DNA from: Syntrophaceae bacterium
GTDB taxonomy: Bacteria; Desulfobacterota; Syntrophia; Syntrophales; Smithellaceae
Length of the DNA stretch: 64,000 nucleotides
Reading direction: 5' to 3'
Assembly (NCBI GenBank): GCA_018436925.1
Contig: JAHDKI010000015.1
Coordinates: forward strand, 62,001 to 126,000
The position numbers and the translations under genes are program-made. Each line of letters begins with the position of its first letter. The stretch's first letter is position 1. Under the pieces are notes generated by a model. The model searched no databases. It was not told the DNA's origin and was given only the letters and a program-made list of their open reading frames with translations. Shown piece by piece: positions 1 to 7,763 of the stretch.

Positions 1-2
1 GA

Positions 3-329
3 GAAATGATCGGTTATTGCTGGTTTCATCCCGGGCGTGTCATGTATGATTATTTGAACTACGAACTTAAGCAGGATGAAGCCTACGCCTTCGGGTTTTG
101 GACGGCCGGGCATGCCAGATGGGTGGCGCCGGGATTGGCGAACATTGTCCACCGTCATCTGCGAAGCCTGGGCAAAACGCGGATTTACGGTGTGACGGAA
201 CAGTTCAATACGCCGGTTAAAGCGTTGCGCGGAAAATTACGCTCGGCCCTATGCCGCCTTTATGTGCACATCGGGCTGTTCGGTAAAATCCAGGTCAATA
301 TCCTTCTTAAGGACTACAGCGTCCCATGA
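3..329 (+). CDS. 3' part of an unidentified protein (possibly acetyltransferase-like), truncated by window edge
   Basis: The reading frame is open from the first complete codon of the window, so the gene begins upstream; the ATG at 6 need not be its start. About 108 C-terminal residues are visible. They include a Gly-Lys-Thr-Arg-Ile-Tyr-Gly-Val stretch followed by Asn and a charged helix, which loosely resembles the end of GNAT acetyltransferases, but no acetyl-CoA loop is in view. The stop overlaps the next start by 4 nt (ATGA), so it is in the same transcription unit as the methyltransferase that follows. Function is unassigned. Confidence 0.5.
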   Translation, partial: EMIGYCWFHPGRVMYDYLNYELKQDEAYAFGFWTAGHARWVAPGLANIVHRHLRSLGKTRIYGVTEQFNTPVKALRGKLRSALCRLYVHIGLFGKIQVNILLKDYSVP

Positions 330-1066
330 CGACCCTGAAACACCCCTCCTTGCTTCATGACGATCTGATTTCGGACGTTTTGCTTGCCGACGCGCCATGG
401 GCCGAGTCGCACGGCGCCGATCCTCAAAATGGATATCTGGGCGCCGGTCTTCTTTATTACACGCTGGCGTATATGTTGCGCGCAAAACTATGTGTGTGTA
501 TCGGCTCAGGCGGCGGATTTGTGCCTCGCCTCATGCGTCAGGCGCAACGCGATCTCGGGCTTGACGATGCCAGAACAGTCCTGATCGACGGCAACACAGG
601 GGACTGGTCCCGCCCGCAATGGCTGAAAGAAGACAGTCTTTTCCGCAAGGCCTACCCGGAGATTGAAATTCTGCTCGCGACGTCACGGGATGTCTCCGAG
701 CGCCGTGAAACCCGCGCCTGGAAAATTGATTATCTGCATATTGACGGCGATCATTCGCACGCGGGGTCGCTTGAGGATTTTCAAAGGTTTGAGCGTCTGA
801 TGTCTCCGCGGGGACTCATCAGTTTTCATGACACCAAACCCTATGAGTATTTCAACGTGACCTGCTGGAAAACCCTGGCCGATCTTCGCGCCGAAGGATA
901 TCAAGCGGTTGATCTGCCGTGGATCGGATGTGGAACCGCCGTCATTGCGCCGGGCCGGAGTGTCCGAAAACCCAATCCGGCGCGCATGCTCAAGAGGCGT
1001 TACCTTCAAAATTTCATTTCGACAATTTTGCGGCGGATCAAGGCGGGACTGTCCGCTCCCAAATAA
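326..1066 (+). CDS. class I SAM-dependent methyltransferase (Methyltransf_24-like)
   Basis: A 246-residue protein. A glycine-rich SAM loop lies at about residues 60-64 (GSGGG), an acidic strand end at about 88 (LIDGN), and the hallmark IDGDHS segment at about 139-144, followed by a SFHDT segment near 166-170. These are typical of the small-molecule and sugar methyltransferases found in polysaccharide clusters. The start overlaps the previous stop by 4 nt, which indicates translational coupling. It probably O-methylates a sugar or glycan end; the acceptor cannot be read from the sequence. Confidence 0.75.
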   Translation: MTTLKHPSLLHDDLISDVLLADAPWAESHGADPQNGYLGAGLLYYTLAYMLRAKLCVCIGSGGGFVPRLMRQAQRDLGLDDARTVLIDGNTGDWSRPQWLKEDSLFRKAYPEIEILLATSRDVSERRETRAWKIDYLHIDGDHSHAGSLEDFQRFERLMSPRGLISFHDTKPYEYFNVTCWKTLADLRAEGYQAVDLPWIGCGTAVIAPGRSVRKPNPARMLKRRYLQNFISTILRRIKAGLSAPK

Positions 1067-1081
1067 TCCGGGGAGGAGCTC

Positions 1082-2050
1082 ATGAAACTGATCATACAGA
1101 TACCCTGCTATAACGAATCCCAAACGCTGGGCTTGACGCTGGCTCAATTGCCCAGAACGCTTGCGGGGTTTGACACCGTCGAATGGCTGGTGATTGACGA
1201 CGGAAGCAACGATGATACCGTCGGAGCGGCCAGGCGGGCGGGCGCGGATCATATTGTTTCGCACAAGCGCAACGCCGGACTGGCCCGGGCTTTCATGACC
1301 GGTCTTCAAGAGAGTATCCGGCTGGGGGCGGACGTCATCGTCAATACCGACGGCGACAACCAGTATTGTGCGGATGACATTCCGGCGCTTGTCGGCCCGA
1401 TTCTGGCAGGCAACGCGGAAATCGTTGTCGGCGCCCGGCCGATTGACGGCATCGAGCATTTTTCTCTTGTAAAGAAGCTTCTTCAAAAAGCCGGAAGCTG
1501 GATGGTGAGGGTGCTCAGCCGGACGACCGTGGCCGACGCCACCAGCGGCTTTCGGGCGATGAGCCGAAGCGCCGCCAGGCGTCTGATGGTTTTCAGCAAG
1601 TATACCTACACGCTCGAAACGCTGATCCAGGCGGGATTGAAGAACATGGCGGTCCTTTCCGTTCCCGTGCGCGTCAATCCGATTCTGCGGCCGTCGAGAT
1701 TGATCAGCAGTATTCCGGTTTATGTCTTTAAATCCGTGGCGACGATCATCCGCATTCTGGTCATCTACAGGCCCTTCCGGTTCTTCGCGTCAGTCGGCCT
1801 GATGCTGTTTTTTCTGGGGCTGCTTCCGGGAGTTCGATTTCTTTATTTCTATGTGACGGGCGACGGAGCCGGGCATGTCCAATCGCTGATTCTTGCGGCC
1901 ATCCTGCTGGGGATGGGATTCCAGATGTTTCTTGTGGCCTTTATCGCCGATTTGCTGGCGTCGAACCGGGTCTTGCTCGAAGACATTCGACTTGCAGCAA
2001 CGGAGCGAGAGCATGATCGGACCAGATCGAACCGGAAAACGGATGACTAG
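1082..2050 (+). CDS. GT2 glycosyltransferase, DPM/polyprenyl-phosphate type, with C-terminal membrane segments
   Basis: 322 residues. The GT-A fold starts with an IPCYNE motif near residue 8, then VIDDGSNDD near 38 and a NTDGDNQY acceptor/metal site near 90-97, the pattern of dolichyl or undecaprenyl-phosphate sugar transferases. Two hydrophobic helices occupy roughly residues 230-290. A strong ribosome site (GGGAGGAG) lies just upstream of the ATG. It probably moves a sugar onto undecaprenyl phosphate or onto a membrane glycolipid. Its 3' end overlaps the next gene. Confidence 0.85.
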   Translation: MKLIIQIPCYNESQTLGLTLAQLPRTLAGFDTVEWLVIDDGSNDDTVGAARRAGADHIVSHKRNAGLARAFMTGLQESIRLGADVIVNTDGDNQYCADDIPALVGPILAGNAEIVVGARPIDGIEHFSLVKKLLQKAGSWMVRVLSRTTVADATSGFRAMSRSAARRLMVFSKYTYTLETLIQAGLKNMAVLSVPVRVNPILRPSRLISSIPVYVFKSVATIIRILVIYRPFRFFASVGLMLFFLGLLPGVRFLYFYVTGDGAGHVQSLILAAILLGMGFQMFLVAFIADLLASNRVLLEDIRLAATEREHDRTRSNRKTDD

Positions 2051-3050
2051 CGCTTCCCGCGTTGAGAAGACGGCACGCGGCGGGGTCGCTTTTCTGATTG
2101 TATATTGGCAGGGTGAGCGCTGCCTTGAAAAATCCCTTGCTTGCGTTCTCGCCCAGCAGGGCGCAGCGGCGGATGTTTTTGTTCTTGATAATGGTTCGGA
2201 GGCCGGGCTTTCGCAGGATATGAAATCGCGCTTTTCCTCGGTGCGCTTCATCCGCAGCGAGATTAATTTGGGGTTTGCCGGCGGCAACAATCGCCTGCTG
2301 AAAGAAGCCGTCGGATACCCGTGGATCGTGCTGGTTAATCCCGATGCATTCCTGGAGCCGGATTGGTTGAAGCATATGCTCGACGCGGCGGAGGCGAATC
2401 CACAGTATTCTTTTTTCGCTTCGCGTCTGATCAAGGCGGATGATCCGGCTGTGCTCGACGGAGAAGGAGATGCGGTGCATGTCAGCGGTTTGGCCTGGCG
2501 GATTCGGCACGGCCTTGCGCTGAAACGGGGAGTCAAAAAGCCGAAAGAGGTCTTCTCCGCCTGCGCGGCCGCCGCGTTGTATCGCGCGGAGGCGTTAACC
2601 GAAGCGGGGGGGTTCGATGAGGATTTCTTCTGTTACTTTGAAGACGTGGATCTGGGATTTCGTTTGCGCCTTTTGGGTCACCGGTGTCTTTTGGTTCCGG
2701 TCGCTGCGGCGCGCCATGTCGGGTCCGGCTCAACCGGAGGGCGCCGCAGCGACACGGCGGTATATTACGGACACCGGAATCTTGTCTGGACGTACATCAA
2801 GAATATGCCCGGTTCGCTTTTTTGGCTGTTTTTGCCCTTGCATTTGTTTTCGAACCTTGTCAGCATCCTATGGTTCGCGGCACGGGGAAAAGGGCGAGTG
2901 ATTCTGAAAGCGAAAGTTGACGCCTGCCGGATGCTTCCCCGCATGTGGAAGAAACGGCGGCCGATTCAGAAAACATGTCGGGTTTCGACAGCATCGATCG
3001 CCAAGGGACTCGATAAAAGCTTATTGCCCAAAATTCGACTCAGAGAGTAA
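2013..3050 (+). CDS. GT2 family glycosyltransferase (rhamnosyltransferase-like)
   Basis: 345 residues from the ATG at 2013, chosen because GGAG sits 7 nt upstream; 2043 is an alternative, and the frame runs open further upstream in another gene's DNA. Visible motifs are FLIVYWQG near the N-terminus, VLDNGSE, a NLGFAGGNN segment typical of WcaA/rhamnosyl transferases, and VNPDAF as the metal/donor site. A CYFEDVDLGFRLR segment in the C-terminal half is the conserved ED catalytic-base region. It overlaps the preceding gene by 38 nt and precedes a paralogous GT2, so the two probably add successive sugars. Confidence 0.85.
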   Translation: MIGPDRTGKRMTSASRVEKTARGGVAFLIVYWQGERCLEKSLACVLAQQGAAADVFVLDNGSEAGLSQDMKSRFSSVRFIRSEINLGFAGGNNRLLKEAVGYPWIVLVNPDAFLEPDWLKHMLDAAEANPQYSFFASRLIKADDPAVLDGEGDAVHVSGLAWRIRHGLALKRGVKKPKEVFSACAAAALYRAEALTEAGGFDEDFFCYFEDVDLGFRLRLLGHRCLLVPVAAARHVGSGSTGGRRSDTAVYYGHRNLVWTYIKNMPGSLFWLFLPLHLFSNLVSILWFAARGKGRVILKAKVDACRMLPRMWKKRRPIQKTCRVSTASIAKGLDKSLLPKIRLRE

Positions 3051-3058
3051 AAGCCGCC

Positions 3059-3952
3059 ATGCCGGATGCAGCCATCATCATCGTCAATTACAACGCGGGA
3101 AACAAGCTGGCCTGCGCCGTCGCATCCGTTTTGGAATGCCGGGCCCTCAGAGAAGTCCTCGTTGTAGATAACGCCTCGAAAGACGACAGCCTGAAGGCCG
3201 TTTTGGAAATCGCGCGCGACGACGCCAGAATTTCCATTTTGCGAAACGATCAAAATGAAGGGTTTGCAGCGGCCTGCAACCGCGGCATGAAGGCGGCGGG
3301 AAGCGACTATCTGATGATCTTGAATCCGGACTGTGTCGTGGAGGCGGGCGCTATAGAAACGCTCCTTCAGTTTATGGAACAGGCTCCGGGCGTCGGCATG
3401 GCCGGCCCTTTGCTTTTGAACCCCGACGGAACGGAACAGGCGGGTTGCCGGCGGACGGTGCCGACGCCCTGGCGTTCCTTTGTCCGGGTTTTCAACTTGT
3501 CGTTTTTGAAAGACCGCTATCCGAGACTTTTTTCCGATTTCACTTTGAACAATGATCCTCTGCCGGTCAAGCCCGTCGAAATGGAGGCGATTTCCGGCGC
3601 CTGCATGCTGGTAAAACGCGAGGCCGTGGAAGACGTGGGACCGATGGACGACAAGTATTTTATGCATTGTGAAGATCTCGACTGGTGCATGCGCTTTCGT
3701 CAAAGGGGATTTTCCATTATGTTTGTGCCGGCGGCGCGCGTTGTCCATTATCAGGGCACATGCAGCAAGGACAGGAAGCTCTTTGTTGAATGGCACAAGC
3801 ACAAAGGCATGATTCGCTTCTACAGAAAATTCTTTCGACATCAGTATCCGGGGGTGTTACGGTGGCTGGTCGAGGCGGGTGTCTGGCTCCGGTTCGCCGC
3901 GCTGGCTGTAGGGCATGTCTTGAAACGAAAGCCGCATAGGATTTCAAGATGA
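3059..3952 (+). CDS. GT2 family glycosyltransferase (rhamnosyltransferase-like)
   Basis: 297 residues with the full set of motifs for this subfamily: IIIVNYNAG at the N-terminus, VVDNASKD, NEGFAAACNRG, LNPDC, and HCEDLDWCMRFR near residue 200. It is clearly related to the gene immediately upstream, so the pair arose by duplication or from a common cluster. The stop overlaps the next ATG by 4 nt. The donor sugar cannot be told from sequence; rhamnose is common for this subfamily but is only an inference here. Confidence 0.85.
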   Translation: MPDAAIIIVNYNAGNKLACAVASVLECRALREVLVVDNASKDDSLKAVLEIARDDARISILRNDQNEGFAAACNRGMKAAGSDYLMILNPDCVVEAGAIETLLQFMEQAPGVGMAGPLLLNPDGTEQAGCRRTVPTPWRSFVRVFNLSFLKDRYPRLFSDFTLNNDPLPVKPVEMEAISGACMLVKREAVEDVGPMDDKYFMHCEDLDWCMRFRQRGFSIMFVPAARVVHYQGTCSKDRKLFVEWHKHKGMIRFYRKFFRHQYPGVLRWLVEAGVWLRFAALAVGHVLKRKPHRISR

Positions 3953-4848
3953 ATCCGGAGCGCCGGAAAGTGGGCGTCATCGGAGCCGGCGGGCTTGTCG
4001 GCAGGGCTCTTATGGCGCTGCCGGAGAAGGCGGACAGAACCATTGTTGCCTATTCACGATCTGCGTACCCTTCCCAAGCGGGCTGCTCTGTGGTCTGGAA
4101 ACGGCTGGGCGATCCGAACGCCGTGCAGAGCGTTTCGAACTGGATCAGCGCGGCGCCGATATGGGGTTTATCCGCCTACTTTGATTTCCTGGAACGATGC
4201 GGTGCAACGCGACTGGCGGTTCTTTCTTCCAACAGCGCCGATGTGAAGTCCGCTTCGGCCGATCCGGCTGAAAGAAACCTGGCCGTCCGCCTTAAACAGG
4301 CGGAGGAGGAAATTGCTTTTTGGGCGAAAGCGAGGGGCATTGCATACACAATCCTGCGGCCGGTGATGATTTACGGTATGGGGTTGGATAAGAATATCAG
4401 CGCGATTGGCCGGTTTATTTCCCGGTTCGGCTTTTTTCCCCTGGCGGGCCGCGCGGAAGGACTTCGTCAACCCGTTCATGCCTGTGATGTCGCCGGGGCC
4501 GGCCTGTCGGCGCTTACCGCCGACGCGGCCGCAGGCCGCCTCTACACAATCTCCGGCGGTGAATGCCTTGCCTACCGGGACATGGTTGCGCGGGTGTTTC
4601 ACGCCCTGGGGAAATCGCCTCGTTTTTTAAGCTTTCCGGTCGTTGTGCTTAAGGCAGCCGTGAAGGCGGCCGCGCGCTCCGGCTTGATGCGGGGGTACTC
4701 GCCTGCGATGATCGACCGAATGAACGACGACCTCTCCTGCGGCCACGCCGACGCCCGTCGGGATCTCGGTTTTTCACCCCGGCCGTTTCATTTAGGTCCG
4801 GAGGACTTGCCGCCCGAAATCAGACCGGGCGGTAAAGTAAAAGGATAG
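3949..4848 (+). CDS. NAD(P)-binding SDR/atypical epimerase-dehydratase family protein
   Basis: 299 residues. The N-terminus carries a Rossmann loop (GVIGAGGLVGRAL), and the middle has ILRPVMIYG and a QPVHACDVAGA segment as in extended/atypical SDRs. The usual catalytic YxxxK pair is not evident at the expected place after the SSNS segment, so it may be an atypical SDR used for binding or reduction rather than a classical epimerase. It lies between two glycosyltransferases and a UDP-uronate epimerase, suggesting a role in nucleotide-sugar conversion. Confidence 0.7.
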   Translation: MNPERRKVGVIGAGGLVGRALMALPEKADRTIVAYSRSAYPSQAGCSVVWKRLGDPNAVQSVSNWISAAPIWGLSAYFDFLERCGATRLAVLSSNSADVKSASADPAERNLAVRLKQAEEEIAFWAKARGIAYTILRPVMIYGMGLDKNISAIGRFISRFGFFPLAGRAEGLRQPVHACDVAGAGLSALTADAAAGRLYTISGGECLAYRDMVARVFHALGKSPRFLSFPVVVLKAAVKAAARSGLMRGYSPAMIDRMNDDLSCGHADARRDLGFSPRPFHLGPEDLPPEIRPGGKVKG

Positions 4849-4849
4849 C

Positions 4850-5866
4850 ATGATGAAAAAAATCCTGATCACCGGCGCGGCCGGCTTTATCGGTTTTCAT
4901 CTGGCCCGTGAATTGTTGCGGCGGGGAGAGCAGGTGGTCGGTATCGACAATCTCAACGATTATTACGACGTTAATCTGAAAAAAGCGCGGCTGTCACATC
5001 TTAAACCGTTTGAGCATTTCGCCTTTGAGAAAATCGATCTAGCCGACCGCCCCAAAATGGAAAGCCTGTTTTGGGACCGGGAATTCGACGCGGTGGTGAA
5101 TTTGGCCGCGCAGGCGGGCGTGCGCTACTCCCTGCAAAATCCTCACGCCTACATCGAAAGCAATCTTGTCGGGTTCGCCAACGTTCTGGAAGGCTGCCGG
5201 CATTCCCGGGCCAAGCATCTGGTTTTTGCGTCGTCGAGTTCCGTCTACGGCCTGAACACACACGTTCCCTTCTCCGTGCATGACAACACCGACCACCCCG
5301 TATCCCTTTATGCGGCTTCCAAAAAGGCCAACGAACTGATGGCGCACGCCTACGCCCATCTTTACGGTCTGCCGTGCACGGGACTGCGTTTTTTCACCGT
5401 TTACGGACCCTGGGGACGTCCCGACATGGCCTACTTTTCTTTCACAAAGGCGATTCTCGAAGGCCAACCGATTGATGTCTATAACCACGGAAACATGAGG
5501 CGTGATTTTACCTATATCGATGATATCATTGCGGGGGTGATGCGGCTGATGGATAGTATCCCTGCGCCGGATGTTAAATGGGATGCAGGCTGTCCCGACG
5601 CGGCGACAAGCAGTGCTCCTTACAGAATCTACAATATCGGAAACCATGCGCCGGTGGACCTGATGCGCTTCATCGATGTTCTGGAAGAAAAGCTCGGCAA
5701 AAAAGCGATCCGCAACCTGCTGCCCATGCAGTCCGGAGACGTGCCCTCAACCTGCGCCGATATCGCGGATCTTCAGGCGGTGACAGGCTTTTCCCCGTCC
5801 ACATCCATCGAAGTCGGCTTGGCAGAGTTTGCAGCCTGGTACCGGGATTACTATCAAACAGTGTGA
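4850..5866 (+). CDS. UDP-glucuronate 4-epimerase-like SDR
   Basis: 338 residues, the normal length. GAAGFIGFHLA forms the NAD loop, GIDNLNDYYDV right after it is the signature of UDP-glucuronate 4-epimerases (CapI type), and SSSSVYG plus YAASKKANE give the Ser/Tyr/Lys active site; RFFTVYGPWGRPDMA follows. By family knowledge it interconverts UDP-GlcA and UDP-GalA, supplying galacturonic acid to the glycan. It starts one base after the previous stop; ATG at 4853 is an equal alternative. Confidence 0.88.
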   Translation: MMKKILITGAAGFIGFHLARELLRRGEQVVGIDNLNDYYDVNLKKARLSHLKPFEHFAFEKIDLADRPKMESLFWDREFDAVVNLAAQAGVRYSLQNPHAYIESNLVGFANVLEGCRHSRAKHLVFASSSSVYGLNTHVPFSVHDNTDHPVSLYAASKKANELMAHAYAHLYGLPCTGLRFFTVYGPWGRPDMAYFSFTKAILEGQPIDVYNHGNMRRDFTYIDDIIAGVMRLMDSIPAPDVKWDAGCPDAATSSAPYRIYNIGNHAPVDLMRFIDVLEEKLGKKAIRNLLPMQSGDVPSTCADIADLQAVTGFSPSTSIEVGLAEFAAWYRDYYQTV

Positions 5867-5892
5867 CACCCAAGGGGGATGGATAAGAGATC

Positions 5893-7710
5893 GTGCGTGA
5901 ACATGCTTTTTTGGCAAGATTAAGGAAGTTGTCTTATCTGATCGGCCGCGCCGGGCGCTTGAAATTCGCCGCTCTGTTCGTTTTGATGATTGCCAATGCC
6001 ATTCTGGAAATGGCGGGCATCGGCGCCATTCCGCTTTTCATTCTGATTTTGTCCAGTCCGGAAACGGTGCTGAAGAATCCGTGGGCCGGCCCAGTCCTCG
6101 CCTGGCTGAACATTGTCTCGCCTAAAAGTCTGATGATCTGGGGTTCGTTTTTTCTGGTAGGACTCTTCGCATTTAAAAATATATTCTTCAGCTTGCTGAT
6201 CTATATCAAAACCAGAATGATTTACAACGAACAGATTCAGTTTGGGGATCGTCTGTTTAAAGCTTACATGACAGCCGAGTACACGTTTTTCTTGCACAGG
6301 AATTCCGCAGAGTTGCTGCGCAATGTGCACAATGAAACAAGATTAATCATATCCGGCGTCCTGATGCCTCTGATGCAGATCATTTTAGACGGCCTGGTTT
6401 TATTGATGATTGTTTGTCTGCTTCTAAGCGTGGAGCCGCTGGTTTCCCTGGTGACATTCGTTTTGCTCACGGCCATCAGCATTCTGTACGCGAAGATCAC
6501 CGGCGGGAAAACAAAAGCGTACGGAAAAGAAGAGCAGCAGCACCGGAAAAAAATGAGGGAATATATCCTTGAAGGCGTCTCGGGCATCAAAGACATCAAA
6601 GTGCTCGGGCGCGAAAAGCATTTTCTTGACAGATACCATTTCAGCTCTGTACGCACGGTGCGGGCGCTGCGGTATAAACAGATGATTAGTCAGTTGCCGA
6701 GGCCGGTCATGGAGACCATTACACTGATCGGTATGTTATTCATGGTACTGGCGCTTCTTTTGCTTGAAAGGCAGATCGCGTCTCTGATTCCATTGCTTGC
6801 GCTGTTTGGTGCGGCAACCGTTCGCCTCCTGCCGGTTCTTAGAACCATTTTGTCGTCCTTTATCGACGTGCGCTATAATATCTATGCCGTCGATCCTGTT
6901 TACCGGGATCTGATGCTTCTTGAAAATAGGGCTCCCTCGCCGTCCGACAGCGAAGATCTTATCAGCTCACACGTGCATCAAGCTGTTTTAAAAATTGAAC
7001 TCAAAGATGTTGGTTTTCGCTATCCACAGGGAAGAACGCAAGCGGTTGGCCACATCAGTATGGAAATTCCCGGGGGATCAGTGATTGGACTGGTCGGACC
7101 GTCCGGCGCCGGGAAAACCACCATTGTAGATATCCTGCTGGGCCTGCTTAAGCCGCAGGAAGGAGAGGTTCTTGCCGACGGGTGGAATATTTTTGAGGAT
7201 GTCCGCCGTTGGCGCGCGAATGTCGGATATATTCCTCAGTTTATTTATTTGAGTGACGACACGATTCGCAGAAACATCGCCCTGGGGTTGCCGGATGACG
7301 AAATTGATGAAAGAAAAATACTAAAGACCATTAAGGCCTCACAGCTAAAAGATCTGATTGCCAATCTGCCCGAAGGTCTCGACACGATGGTCGGTGAAAG
7401 AGGCATCCGTCTTTCCGGTGGGCAGAGGCAGCGCATCGGGATCGCTCGATCTCTGTACAATAATCCCCGGATACTGATTATGGATGAAGCCACCTCTTCG
7501 CTGGACAATGTGGCAGAGAAGCATGTCATCGAATCCATTGAGCGGTTGCGCGGTGACCGCACGATCATCATGATTGCGCATCGTCTGACAACCGTACAAA
7601 ACTGTGATGTCATTTATCTGATGAAGGATGGCCGGATCGTGGAACAGGGCAGCTACGAATATTTGCTGAAGAACAGCAACGAGTTTAGAAAAATGAGCCT
7701 TTTGGATTAA
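5893..7710 (+). CDS. ABC transporter, fused permease-ATPase (MsbA/type IV exporter family)
   Basis: 605 residues from a GTG start. The first ~330 residues are a six-helix transmembrane domain. The nucleotide-binding domain follows from about 365 with Walker A GPSGAGKTT, Q-loop region YIPQ, signature LSGGQRQR, Walker B ILIMDEATSSLD and the H-loop IAHR, all intact. Half-transporters of this kind dimerise and flip lipid-linked molecules. Its position just before the FAAL-ACP-acyltransferase fusion suggests it exports an acylated glycolipid or oligosaccharide; this is inferred from context only. Confidence 0.85.
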   Translation: MREHAFLARLRKLSYLIGRAGRLKFAALFVLMIANAILEMAGIGAIPLFILILSSPETVLKNPWAGPVLAWLNIVSPKSLMIWGSFFLVGLFAFKNIFFSLLIYIKTRMIYNEQIQFGDRLFKAYMTAEYTFFLHRNSAELLRNVHNETRLIISGVLMPLMQIILDGLVLLMIVCLLLSVEPLVSLVTFVLLTAISILYAKITGGKTKAYGKEEQQHRKKMREYILEGVSGIKDIKVLGREKHFLDRYHFSSVRTVRALRYKQMISQLPRPVMETITLIGMLFMVLALLLLERQIASLIPLLALFGAATVRLLPVLRTILSSFIDVRYNIYAVDPVYRDLMLLENRAPSPSDSEDLISSHVHQAVLKIELKDVGFRYPQGRTQAVGHISMEIPGGSVIGLVGPSGAGKTTIVDILLGLLKPQEGEVLADGWNIFEDVRRWRANVGYIPQFIYLSDDTIRRNIALGLPDDEIDERKILKTIKASQLKDLIANLPEGLDTMVGERGIRLSGGQRQRIGIARSLYNNPRILIMDEATSSLDNVAEKHVIESIERLRGDRTIIMIAHRLTTVQNCDVIYLMKDGRIVEQGSYEYLLKNSNEFRKMSLLD

Positions 7711-7763
7711 AATGCCAATCGCCGTGAATAATAGTCTGCCGCCCGTCGAGGAAAAATTCAGAC

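Noticed and set aside
683..1486. Long open frame on the - strand opposite the methyltransferase and GT2 genes
   Set aside because: It is antisense to two well-supported + strand genes and shows no protein family features; GC-rich DNA gives many such frames.
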